A stretch of DNA of 64,000 bases, taken from Apus apus. Taxonomy: Eukaryota; Chordata; Aves; Apodiformes; Apodidae. Positions 1 through 10,310 of the stretch are shown one piece after another; within the stretch, counting starts at the first letter, position 1, and each line of letters starts with the position of its first letter. The DNA lies in the NCBI RefSeq assembly GCF_020740795.1, contig NC_067287.1, positions 16,569,501 through 16,633,500 on the forward strand. Direction: 5' to 3'. The notes below the pieces were generated by a model. The model searched no databases. It was not told the origin of the DNA and saw nothing but the letters and a program-made list of their open reading frames with translations. Position numbers and translations under genes: made by a program.

Positions 1-2588
1 GCGGGAGGCCTTGGAGCAGGACAAGCTCAGGCAGATCTGGGCCCCGCGCCGGAGCCCTTGCCAAAGCGGTAGCAGTTTGGCAGCATTTTTCTTGTCCTTG
101 TCTTCCCCCCCCCCCCCAAACCCTCCAAAGCAAAACAGCTCTCGGGCTCCCGGCAGCCTCCCCATGCCAGAAAGCGAAGCCCAGCGGAAATTAATATCTT
201 GCCGGACTTAGGCAGCCCACCCCACGCCTCGTCGGCATGACCGGAGAGATCCTGCGCGCTCCCGCCAGCCTTGCTGCTGCCTGGGCCATGGGTGGGGACC
301 CCTGCGGTGCTGACGAGCCCCCCGCCGCCCCCCGGCCCTGCAGGGCTGAGCTCTTCTTCCCAGCCTGATCCATTGGTCCGGGGTGAGCTGCAGTTCAGCA
401 TTTGATCTGACGGCCCCGGGGGGCTGGCGCATCGTTTTTATATGAGTACAAAGAGTCGTCTCTTAATGAAAGTCCTGTCCTGGCTCCACATCTTTCCCAC
501 CCCGCTGGAGCAGACAGCCAAACCTCCACCATCCTGATGGGGATGTTGAGAATCCAAGGTCCCCAAGGAGAGCAAGCTTGGGGCCCAGCATGGAGGCTTG
601 AATCTCCATGTGGTCGTTGTGGAATGGGACTGGACAGGCTCACTGGTGGTTTTCCACATGGGCCTCAGTTTCCCTATTGACAGGGGACCTGTGCCAGCCC
701 AGCCACAGCCCTGAAATTCTTCCCCAGCTGCCCCATCACTTTTCAGAGGTGCCTGTGCCTCATGTAGCAAAGGAAAATGGAGCTGCAAGGAACAAAGAGA
801 AATGAGTGCTCCCTGTCAGTGCTGTGGGCTTGCCTCAGTTTCCCTTCTGGAGGTCACCTTTCCAGCCTGCACCTCTCAGTCAAGATGTTTAACCCTGTAA
901 ACTTCCTGCCAAAGCATAAAGGCTTTTTTTTCCTGGCTGTGCAAGAGGGCATGTCCTCCCAAAATTCAGGTGGGGTGTGGTGGGTAGGAGATGCAGGCAG
1001 CTTGGGGGCCTGTGGCAGGGGGACCCTCGTGGAAACTCAAGCTTAAAAGAAGGGGCTCAGAGGGGATTTGCACTGGGGCAGGATGACGAGCAAACTCCTG
1101 TAGCCTGGTGTCCCAAACACAGCCCCCCTAGCCAAGTGAGAATGAAAAGGACACCCGGAACATAGTTAAACACAGGGATTCAGCTTGTGATTTTCAGGCC
1201 CCTGGGGCTTGGACAGACTATAAAGGTCTGGGTTTGGAAGCTGCAGTGCAGCTGGTGCTCCCCAGCAGCACAGGCTGCCTGGGCACTGCTCTGCAGGGGA
1301 CCCCAGGGAACTTGGCCTTGCATTCCTCGGGCATCCCAAAGCACTGGGGGATACTGAGTCCAGCCCTGGGGTCCTGTGGACACCCACAGCCAGGAAAAAC
1401 ATGTCATTGAGCAGAATGAGCCCCAAGTCTACAGGAGCAGCACTGGAGGTGAGGGGCAGGCTGAGAGGGGCTGTGTTTGGGCCATGCCAAATTCAGGTGG
1501 TCCATGGCCATGTGGTCTCTGTGCCGTGGGATGGGCAGCGTGGGTGGGAGGCTGCTGGCATGGTGTGCCCATCCTCTGCCTACTGCGGCTCTGGCATTGC
1601 CTGCAGCAGAGCTGGAGCATCGCCTGCCCCGGCACGGGGCGCAGTGCCGGCAGGCTGCACAGCTGCACGAGCCGTGCCATGGAGGGCACTCCAGGCAAAA
1701 TATGTGGGGAAAGTACAGGAGTTTCTGTAGCCAGCAGCATGCCAGGGAGCACGGTATCGTGCTTAGACTTTGCCTCCCAGCCCAGAGAGCAATGCACCTC
1801 ACTCCAGCTGTGCTGGTGAGGAGGAGCTGCCTCTGGCACAGACCCAGCTGAGACTTGCCCTCCCATGCTGGCATCAACAGGGCTGGCGATGCCACCTGCA
1901 TCCCTCCCTCACACACCCGTGACCGCCCATGGCTCCACTCCCCTAGGGCTGTTGCCTTGGTAGGGGGAGGCAAACAGGGGAGCCTGGCCAGCAGCCAAGG
2001 GGCTTTATCGCTGGCAAGGTCACTCAGCTCATCTCCCACGGGGTAAAGCATTGAGCCCCCTGAAGAGGGAGGGCACACTAAGAGCTCTGGCTGGGCTCCC
2101 TGCTGTGCCCACGGGGCTCTGGGAGCTGTAGCTGGACCAGTCATCCGTCACACCACAGAGCCAGGGCTGTGCAAGATCAGCACCCCACCTGAACAGCAGC
2201 TGCTGAGCAGCACCATGTCTCTGTTATCTCCCACTGGGGGCACTGCCATCACTTCCAGGGATGTCCCCAAGGGCTTCGAGGTGTGGAGTGGCATGTGCTA
2301 GCATCATTCTCTAGCCAGTCCCACAACTGGGGATCTCCCCCATTCCCTGGCTGGCTGGCCAGGGAAAGGCATCCCCTGGGTCCTGGCACACAGGTGCCAC
2401 CCATAAATTTTGCCCTGCCCTCCCTGCATACCTGTCCCTGTTCCCTTGTCAGTCTGGCTCAGCACTGAGCCAGCACTGCCCCATGGCCTTTCTCCATCCC
2501 TGGGAGCAGGTCTATCTGTGCCCCATCCTCACCCTGGTGCCCCTGGTCTCAGGTGCTGGTTTTGCTCTGCTCGCTGTCCCTCCTGCAG
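1..2588 (+). other. WNT6 intron 1 (3' part), no gene seen
   Basis: No coding exon is convincing here. The start is GC-rich, with a C-run near 107-117. Two copies of the 13-mer GCCTCAGTTTCCC lie at 662-674 and 832-844 and may be MIR-SINE core relics. The many short open frames are not Wnt-like. The intron call is inferred from the phase of exon 2. Confidence 0.7.
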
Positions 2589-2809
2589 GGCAGTGGGGAG
2601 CCCCCTGGTCATGGACCCCAACAGCATCTGCCGCAAGACGAAGAGGCTGGCAGGGAAGCAGGCAGAGCTGTGCCAGCTGGAGCCAGAGATCGTGCAGGAG
2701 GTGGCCAAGGGCACCAAACTGGGCGTCCGGGAGTGCCAGTATCAATTCCGCTTCCGCCGCTGGAACTGCACCAGCCACAGCAAGTACTTCGGCAAGATCC
2801 TGCAGCAAG
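2589..2809 (+). CDS. WNT6: WNT6 exon 2
   Basis: Acceptor ctcctgcag ends at 2588 and donor gtaagg begins at 2810. The first base completes a Trp codon begun in exon 1, matching the LWW|AVGSP junction of WNT6. The exon encodes the N-terminal Wnt helices, including QAELCQLEPEIVQEVAKG and the glycosylated RRWNCTS. Confidence 0.95.
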
Positions 2810-5800
2810 GTAAGGCCAGCACTTCCCAGGCCTCCTGTCTCTGAAAAAGATTTCACCTGCCCAGTCAGGCATCTCCCTGGGATTCCTGGAGCAGAGTCTG
2901 GGTGTGCAAACTTGTGTGTATGTGTGCATGTGTGTAAAGGGTTGCTCAGTGCTCCCCTGTGCTGTCACGCTGTAGTTTTACTGCCAGGACATGTCTCCCT
3001 GTGTTGTAATGAAGCAATTACCAATGCTCCCAGACAGCGTGGGGCTTCACAAAGCCCAAGAATGCACCCTTGTCTGGCAGTGATTTATGGCTCCCCTGGG
3101 ACCCCGGGGTGTCCTGGGGGAAGGGGCCTGGGTGGGAGACAGCGTGCACCCACTGAGAGCTGCCCCTTGCCCCATGGGTGCCCTGCAGGTTTCCTCCTCC
3201 TGGTCTTGCAGGGAGCAGAGGAGAGGTGTGGGTGGGCACCCTGATGTCACCATAGGATGGGTAGGTCCAAGCCAAGTGGGAAAAGTGGCCTGAGCCCAGT
3301 CCAACTCCATCAAAGCCAGAGAAGGTGCAGAGTCAGGTGGCACCTGTGAGCTTGTAAGGGATGGGAAAGCCCTGCCATGCTCCCCAGGAAGAGGGACTGA
3401 GAGGTGGATAGGGAAAAGGAGGGGTTGCTTAGTGGATGGAGAGTGTAGTTCTGCCCCTGTTCCCGTGCTGGTCCCTGTGCTGAGGTAGATGAAAATGCTG
3501 GAGCAAGCTCCGGTGTCCTTGGCCTTCCACATCTCCTGCTGGTACACCCACCAGGCCAAGGGCAGGGAGAGTGTGCCTTTGGGTCTTGAAGGGGGGTCAG
3601 GGTACCCTGGAGACATTGGCAAGGGAAGAGTACCCTGGGTGCTCAGCAGCTGTGGGTACCAGTGGGGGACAGAGCTGGGGACACGAGTGAGACACCACCC
3701 TGTGATGAGGTCATTTAAGAAGCTGATTTTCGAGTGGGGTTTCCCCCCAATACAAGGACTTTTATTCTTTCGAGGGGCAGAGAGCAAGGACACACAGGGG
3801 ACAATCCTGCCTCTGGAGTAGCCCATTTTCACACTGACCTCACAGTGAGGCTGGTGGGATCTGTGCCAGGCAGAGCTACAGGCTGGAAGAAGGGTGGTGC
3901 CAGGATGCCAGGGCAGACCAGAAGGTGAATGGGTGGTGCTGGTGGATGTGCTGTCGGGTACCCATGGGCAGCTTAGGCTGGGGGAGACACAGGAGCATGA
4001 GGCATGGGAATGCTGAAGGAACCACCTCACTCTGGCCCAGTCTCACTGCTGGGGTGGTGGAGATGAGCAATGTCCTGGGAACAGTGGTGAATTTGGGAGC
4101 CTCTGGCACACTGAAGACATGGGACATCCCAGTATGGATGTACCCAGAGCTGCACCTTGGGTGTCAGACACAGAGAGCTTGCCCTGTACTGAGAGATGCC
4201 AGCAGGCACTGGCCTCAATGTAAGCCTGGAGGGACTTCATAAACCATCCCAGCATTCTTGGGGTTCTCAGCTGCCATTGATGGGCACTTCCCACCCAACA
4301 GTGGAGGTGATGCCCAGAAGCCCCTCTTCCCACAGCCCCCAGGACAGAGTGCTGGAGATGGGGGGATGGGACACCTCCCAATACTCCCTCCCTCCTCATG
4401 CTCTGGGCACCTCCTGTGTGTCACCACCCTGGGCCAGCCCTGCCCTGAGTGGGCAGGAGTTTGCCTGGCACCGGGATGGGGGGAACACAGGAGCCCCCTG
4501 AGCAGGGTGCCGCGCCCCCGCTGCCAGAATCCCCCGCTGGCTGCGGCTGCGAGCGGCAGGTCCAGGCAGGGGAAAGATGCTTGGAATTTGTGTCCTGGAG
4601 CAGAGAGAGACAGGAGCAAATACTAATAATAAATAATCCTGCAGGTTGGAGGCTGTGCCGGTGGAAGGAGGGGGGCAGGCAGTGCCCTGTGGCAAAGCGG
4701 GTATGGGGGGAGAGTGGGCAGCACGGCTTCATGGCTGCCACCATGCAGAGAGGCAAGGGGCACCAGCCCTGTCCCTTGCAGCACTTCTCTCCAGGTCTGC
4801 AGCTGGGGATGGGATTTTTACTCCTTGGAGGGACGCTGCAGGATGGTGTGAGGAAGCTGTGGTTATCACCTGGGATGCCCTTGCCTACAGCCAGTACCAG
4901 CTCACAGAGCTCCCCTCTTTTCTATGGAGCATCACCAATCCTTGCAAGAGGAGGTTTGTTGACCTTGGGACCCTACAGCTGCGGCGCTGGCAGGGCCAGG
5001 CCATCCCCCAGATTCTGCAAAATCTGCTTGTGCGAGACAGGCCCTGCTCCAGGCAGCTCTGTTCGGGGTGGGTGCATCACTTGGGGAATAGCATCAAGCA
5101 CAGAGGAAGAGGGAGAAGGGGAGGCTTGAGCACCCATAGGGTGCCAGCAGGCAGAGCGTTTGCCACGGGTGACTTGGCATCCCGGCCCTGGTTGTTCCCC
5201 TGCAGATATCCGGGAGACAGCCTTCGTGTACGCCATCACGGCGGCCGGGGTGAGCCACACCATCACGCAGGCCTGCAGCATGGGCGAGCTGCTGCAGTGC
5301 GGCTGTGAGCTGACCAGGAGCCGGGCCCCCCCCTTGCCCACGGCGGGTCCGGGCACTGAGGGTACAGCCTGGGAGTGGGGGGGCTGCGGGGACGACGTGC
5401 AGTTCGGCTACGAGAAATCCCAGCAGTTCATGGATGCCAAGAGCAAGAAAGGCAAAAATGACATCCGAGCTCTCATCGACCTGCACAACAATGAAGCCGG
5501 GCGCTTGGTAAGGTCCCCACTATGCTCCCTGTCCTCTGCAAACATCAGCCCCCATGCTCCTACCCAGCTCAACCCTGCACCTTTATTTCCCCCTATCCAT
5601 GTACCTGCACCAACTTTGGATGAAATATGGACCCAATACCGTTAAAGAACTCTTTACAGGTGCTTTTAAAATCCCCTCTGCCCCTCCCAGCCCTTCACTG
5701 GGCCACAGCAGCACCAAGAGTCAGGGTTTTGGCTGGGGGTGCTGAGCAGGGAGGTGGGGGACCGTGGGTTGAGCGTTGCCATCTCTTCCCCAGGCGGTGC

Positions 5801-6255
5801 GCAGCTACATGAGGACAGAGTGCAAATGCCATGGGCTGTCGGGCTCCTGCACCCTCCGGACCTGCTGGCGGAAGATGCCCCATTTCCGCGAGGTGGGGGA
5901 CCGCCTGCTGGAGCGCTTCAATGGGGCCTTCAAGGTGATGGGGGGAAACGACGGGAAAACCCTCATCCCCGTGGGCGACAACATCAAACCTCCTGACAAG
6001 CAGGACCTCATCTACTCAGCTGACTCTCCTGATTTCTGCTCAGCCAACCGTAAGACGGGCTCGCTAGGCACCCGGGGCCGTGTCTGCAACAGCACGGCCA
6101 TGGACACGAGTGGGTGCGACTTGCTGTGCTGTGGGAGAGGGCACCGGGATGAGACGGTGGTGCTGGAGGAGAACTGCCTTTGCCGCTTCCACTGGTGCTG
6201 TGTGGTGCAGTGCCGCAAGTGCTCTGTCCGTCAGGAGCTCAGCCTCTGCATCTGA
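2589..6255 (+). CDS. WNT6: WNT6, exons 2-4 (5' partial: exon 1 is outside the window)
   Basis: Secreted Wnt ligand; binds Frizzled/LRP receptors in epithelial, somite and ectoderm patterning. The coding join is 2589..2809, 5206..5507, 5794..6255 (985 nt: 327 whole codons, the stop codon, and one base completing a Trp codon from exon 1). Seen: PLVMDPNSICRKTKRLAG at the start, the Wnt motif ECQYQFRFRRWNC with an N-glycosylation site (NCTS), DIRETAFVYAITAAGVSH, AWEWGGCGDD, the CKCHGLSGSC palmitoleoylation loop (acylated Ser codon 5839-5841), a second glycosylation site (NSTA), and the Cys-rich end CLCRFHWCCVVQC. All junctions are GT/AG and keep frame. The WNT6 rather than WNT10 assignment rests on exon 2 and the C-terminus plus WNT10A lying next downstream. 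Exon 1 (signal peptide) is not visible; the human gene has a long first intron, so it is probably upstream. Confidence 0.96.
2810..5205 (+). other. WNT6: WNT6 intron 2
   Basis: Bounded by a clean GT donor and AG acceptor. It contains a short TG-rich tract near 2908-2936 and a small AT-rich patch near 4618-4640. No coding or RNA gene is recognised. Confidence 0.9.
5206..5507 (+). CDS. WNT6: WNT6 exon 3
   Basis: Acceptor cccctgcag ends at 5205 and donor gtaagg begins at 5508. The exon completes the split Asp codon and reads DIRETAFVYAITAAG to HNNEAGRL. It holds the variable loop between CGCELTRSRAPP and AWEWGGCGDD, which is shorter than the Pro/Gly-rich loop I recall for human WNT6. Confidence 0.95.
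5508..5793 (+). other. WNT6: WNT6 intron 3
   Basis: A short GT-AG intron of 286 bases with a pyrimidine-rich acceptor tract. Nothing else is recognised in it. Confidence 0.92.
5794..6255 (+). CDS. WNT6: WNT6 exon 4 (terminal coding exon)
   Basis: Acceptor ttccccag ends at 5793; the frame starts at Ala (GCG) and stops at TGA 6253-6255. It carries the acylated CKCHGLSGSC hairpin, FCSANRKTGSLGTRGR, GCDLLCCGRGHRDE and the terminal disulphide-rich domain ending in ELSLCI. Confidence 0.96.
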   Translation, partial: AVRSYMRTECKCHGLSGSCTLRTCWRKMPHFREVGDRLLERFNGAFKVMGGNDGKTLIPVGDNIKPPDKQDLIYSADSPDFCSANRKTGSLGTRGRVCNSTAMDTSGCDLLCCGRGHRDETVVLEENCLCRFHWCCVVQCRKCSVRQELSLCI

Positions 6256-6495
6256 TGGCCTGGGGTTGGGCAAGGACAATTTTGGGGACCACCCCCAGGC
6301 TCACCCTGTGGCCCTCCCGGGACAGATACAGGTGGAGCTGGTGGCAGGGACAGCGGGAGTGAGGCCAGCTCTGTGTCCTAGGAAGTCCTGTCTTCCCCCA
6401 GGGACAGTGTGGGGCTGCCTGGTGTCCCCACGGCCCCTGTGGTGGGGGCTGCAGGTGCAGAGCTTCCACTAATAAAGCTATTTAAAGCCGGTGTG
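6256..6495 (+). other. WNT6: WNT6 3' UTR (short)
   Basis: This follows the TGA and ends just after the canonical AATAAA at 6471-6476. The exact cleavage site is inferred to lie 10-25 bases after the hexamer. Longer isoforms cannot be excluded. Confidence 0.7.
6471..6476 (+). terminator. WNT6: WNT6 polyadenylation signal AATAAA
   Basis: Canonical hexamer 216 bases after the stop codon, followed by mixed GT-containing sequence. It is the first such hexamer downstream of the coding region. Confidence 0.75.
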
Positions 6496-7859
6496 CCACA
6501 GCACTTCCTGGGGAGGGCTGGGAAGCACTAACTGGGAAGGGACCAGCAGGAGAGCTGGAGAGCAGTCCTGCCACAGTTGTGAGTCCCTGTCAGCTGGACT
6601 CCCTCCAGCCTCCTGGAGGGAGGGGACATGTGGCACGGCCCAGTTCATTTTTGATCCACTTTTTGCTTTACTGCACCACTGTGGAGCCAGGAGATGAGTG
6701 TGAATGAGGGCAAGCACTCTCTTATCCTGCTCTGCAGCTCCCAGGCTGGCTGGGTGCTCTCCTCCCGTCATCCATGGCCATCATCGCTTGGAGATGCCTG
6801 TTTGTCTCCCATCACCATTTGAGCTGGAATATTTGATATGAACTGCACATAACGGTCCCTTCTACTCGCCCCTCATGCAGGAGGTACGGGTATCTGCCCT
6901 GACACTGTGGTGATTGCCTGTGAGTTTCTTGAAGGTGTCCTCTGTTCTTTTCATTCTATTTTCAACCACCACTGCTGTGATGCCTGGCACAGAGTTGCCC
7001 TGTGTGGCACTGAAACTTGGCTTGGTGACATGTGCAGCATTCTCTTGGCCTGCCTTGGGCCATGTGCAGCCTCACCTCGCCATCATGGTGCCAGACATGT
7101 CTTGGTAACCTGATAAGCCTGTGCTTCTTGGAGTAGCAGCCCTCCTGGGTCCCATCTGGCTGCCATCCCTCTGCTCCAGAGGTTCCAGGGGTCCCCGACA
7201 GGTTCCCTCTCATGCTGCAGGGAGCCTGCAGGAACTGGTTTCTCCAGCCTTCCCCAGAATGGGGGTTTAGGTCACTGCAGAGGGGAACTGCTTGGCTGGC
7301 AATGCCACACTGGGCTGAGGAGCCCCTGTGGGATGTCAGCAGAACCAGAGCCTGGGCAGAGGTTCACCTCCCATGTCTGCCCTCAGTGCCGTAGCCATGC
7401 AGGGCATGGGGACTGTGCTGCTCCACCCAGCTGCAAAAAGGCTACTGGTGCTTTCAGCCAAGGTGGGCAATGCCCTGTGCCCAGGGTGCTGCTACTCAGT
7501 GCAGGAGCAGGGCTTGCAGCACTCTGCAAGGCAAGGGGAGCAGCAGTGGGGTGATGCCCACCAGCAGGTCCCTCCTTGCCTGCCTTCTGGCAGCCAGCTG
7601 GGAAGGGCAGGGGAAGGAGAGTGATGGTGAACCATTAACTTGGACCAGCGAACACTGAGGCAGGAACCTCTAAATCTTTCAGCTGCAGTTCTGCAGCTGG
7701 AAATTCCCTCCTGTCTTGCCCACAGAAGTGCTGGGAGAAAGGAGGCACTTGGGACTCCCGGGAACTCCTGGCCACACGCCCACCCATGGGAATGCATAGG
7801 TGGGTGTGAGCGGGGCTGGGTGGGTGCAGATGAAGGTTCCTGTGGCTGCAAGCAGCTCC

Positions 7860-8115
7860 ATGTGCACGTGTGTACGCGTGTAGGTAACATGTCTCTGCAT
7901 GTTCATGACCAGATGTGTGCGTGTGAGTTTGTGTACACACCCATCAGCATGTGTGTGAGCCCCTCGTGGGTGTGCTAACAAGTTGGCCCTTGTGTCTTCA
8001 TGCAAGTCAATGAATACACAGCAAATTGTCAGGATGTGCGTGCCAGTGACACCAGCCCCGTGTGCGCCTGTGTGTGACTATGTTTATTTGCATGTGTCTT
8101 ACTGTGTGCAGGTGT
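7860..8115. repeat. Degenerate (TG)n / TGTGCG simple repeat
   Basis: Dense runs such as tgtgtacgcgtgtagg and gtgtgcgtgtgagtttgtgt alternate with interrupted unique bases. This is an old, interrupted dinucleotide satellite and not coding. Confidence 0.7.
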
Positions 8116-8429
8116 GTCTAGGACATGGCAGACATGGGTGGGTGCAGGAGGGCCCTGCAGGAGGGGAGCTGCACAGATGCAGGGTCTGTATGCTGGAAGA
8201 TGTGAGGACCCATTTTGTAGGTTCCTTTGAATTACAAACAGGGGAGCACACCTCAAGCCCTGGGCTGCCCATGAGGGGAGCTCAGTTCAGGCAGATCCTG
8301 TGAAGATTTGAATCACTTTTATTCTCCCCCACAGCCACCCCATTGTGAGGCCAATTATACTGGGTGATTCTGAATCTCTTCATGAGTTATAAGAGTGCAT
8401 GGGTTGAGCCGGGGAGAGCTCCATCCCAG

Positions 8430-8490
8430 TTCTGACCTTCAGCAGGCTCCTTCCTTTGAGTCTGCCTCAGTTTCCCCACAATGGACTCCT
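8430..8490 (+). repeat. Probable MIR SINE relic
   Basis: The order 'tgaccttcagcaggctcctt' then 'gcctcagtttccccac' follows the MIR core (tgaccttgggcaagtcact ... gcctcagtttcctc). The divergence is large. Call from memory of the consensus. Confidence 0.45.
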
Positions 8491-9323
8491 TTCATGCACC
8501 TGGCTGCATGGACATGGCTCTGGAGGTCTGGATCATGGATAAATCCTGGGGAAGATAGGTAGTTCTTGTGAGTAAGGCATGTGACCTGGGTCCTTTCTGT
8601 CATTGCCCCAGATCAGAGGTTCTGAAGTCTGGAGAACACAAAAGCCAAAAATGTGTAGGAGGAAGAAGCTGGAAAATTGAGCTAGCACAGAGTCAAGAGA
8701 TTCTCACTTGGAGAGAGGTGCATGGATACTGATTGTGGCATGACTCCTTCAATCCTCCAGGGTATCTCCAAATGCCTAGTGGAGAAGGGTTAGCTCTCGT
8801 GGGGGCTGCCAGCTTCCTGCCACTGCCTCCTGCTGGCCCTGAGTTGGCAGAGACAAATCTATTCCCGTGGTATCCAGGAGAGGCCCTGGCATAACCAGGC
8901 GATGCTGGTAGCCAGGCAGGGTCTGGACCTGGCCCATTGGTGTGGAGAGGGCTAAACAGCCAGAAGAATCCCTGAGCAATCTCTCAGCTCCCCAGCCCTC
9001 TGGCAGTGCCCCCAGCTCCTCAGACGTCCAGAAGCTCTCCAAGAGCTCCTCATCCACTAGGACCCCATCTCAGACTCTTAGCAGCACCCCACGCAGTCCC
9101 CAGGACCCCTTCACCCCCCTAGCGGTCCTCCACTTCCCCAGCATCCTGGGATTCCTGGGAGCCTCCCAGATTCCGAGAAGCCCCCCATCTCTCCAGATCC
9201 CTGGAAACCCTCTAAAACTTCTCAAGAGCCCCCAAGTTCCAGCCCGGGGGGGTAGCAGCATCCTCTCCGTAGCCTTGGCAACCTGGGATGAGGGGCGGGG
9301 CGGGTCGCGGTCGAGCAGGGCGA

Positions 9324-9338
9324 CCGCGAGGGGGCACT
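9324..9338 (+). promoter_or_regulatory. CTCF-like motif, forward
   Basis: CCGCGAGGGGGCACT fits the CTCF core CCASYAGRKGGCRSY with one core mismatch (position 5). It sits in a small CpG-rich patch (about 9290-9370) between WNT6 and WNT10A. Occupancy is inferred, not shown. Confidence 0.5.
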
Positions 9339-9379
9339 GCGGAACGGGAAGGCACGGCGGGGAGGGGGGGTCCCGGGAG

Positions 9380-9795
9380 GGGCATGAGGGGATGGAGGTT
9401 GGCTTGGGAATGTGGGGAGTGGGCATGTAGGGATGGAAGGGGGCATGGGGAGCACAGGGAGTGGGCATGGGGGTGTCTTGGGGTGTGTATGTGCATGGAA
9501 AGCATGAAGGTCTGCATGGGGGTATGTATGGGGGTGTGCAGGGAGATGGGGCATGGGAACGTCTGGGGAGTTTGCATGGGGGTGTATATGGGAGAGCACA
9601 GTGGGGAGTGTGTAGGGGTGTGCAGGGGGAATGTGTGTGGGGCTGCATGACTGCTTCTTCCTAAGTCAATCCCACGCACCCCCACATGTGTACACCTCCA
9701 TGGGCTGGAGTGCAGGGAGGTGTATGGGTATGGGGGTGCGTGGGATTGTACTTGGGAGGAAGTGCATGGAAGTGTGTATGGGAGTATGTATGAGC
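9380..9795. repeat. G/T-rich minisatellite (GGGTGTGTATGG-like units)
   Basis: Repeated variants of gcatgggggtgt, gtatgggggtgtgcaggg and gtgtatgggagtatg occur. Units are degenerate. The complementary strand resembles the CA-rich array at 15.3-16.4 kb. Confidence 0.75.
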
Positions 9796-10014
9796 CCCTG
9801 ATTCCCTCCCACACTCTCAGCCCCCTGCTCTTGGGGGCAGTGCTCCGGCAGGACCCAGCTTGGGGGGGCTGATGTGAGCCAAGGGTGTGCAAGGGTGGCT
9901 GTGGGGGTGCCACGTGTAGCTGCAGAGTCTGGGAGTGCAGCCATACATGTGCGTGTGTAGCCCAAATCCCTGGTGCTGGGCAATTTACATTGCAAAACTT
10001 GCAGGATCTTCCCA

Positions 10015-10310
10015 AGGGAAAAAAAGGATGTTTATAATATTCCGGTACAAAAACCAAACCAAACAAAAAAACCCAACCAAACAAAAAAAACACAAACCCA
10101 AAACCTCTCTTACATTATTGGCTTAAATGTTTTTTGTTGGTTTTTTTTGGTCAAATGGGAAAAGAACAATTTTCCCTTCAATTGCCCAAGTTGGAAACAG
10201 CTGGACAGACTAATTCAATCAAACTTGAAAAAAATCCCTCTGGACTGCAACCAAAAATAGAACGGTTTGGCCAAAAAAAGAAGCTTTTTAGGAAAGCTTA
10301 GAGTAATGCA
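10015..10310. repeat. AT-rich island with A/C-rich and T/G-rich fold-back tracts
   Basis: AAACC/AAACA repeats (about 10046-10104) are followed by a complementary T/G tract (10130-10152, gttttttgttggttttttt). The two arms could form an imperfect hairpin. Beyond this lie AATT-rich sequences in otherwise GC-rich DNA. Confidence 0.6.

Larger units (their letters stand above)
6496..9250. other. WNT6-WNT10A intergenic region, proximal part
   Basis: No gene is recognised. It contains a GT-rich simple repeat zone (about 7860-8115) and a probable MIR relic (about 8430-8490). The stretch 8990-9250 is C-rich and oligo-purine/pyrimidine in character but matches no family I know. Confidence 0.6.

Noticed and set aside
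970-995. Possible WNT6 exon 1 end (gtgtggtgggtagg, resembling LWW plus donor)
   Set aside because: The donor would give phase 0, whereas exon 2 needs two bases of a split Trp codon. There is no signal peptide or CpG-island start beside it.
1404-2144. 246-codon minus-strand open frame in WNT6 intron 1
   Set aside because: Overlaps other open frames on both strands; composition matches local noncoding DNA and no family is recognisable.
3309-3316. ATCAAAGC, a TCF/LEF-type core in WNT6 intron 2 (also ATCAAAGG near 53443)
   Set aside because: An 8-mer core is expected several times by chance in 64 kb; no cluster or second site supports Wnt autoregulation.
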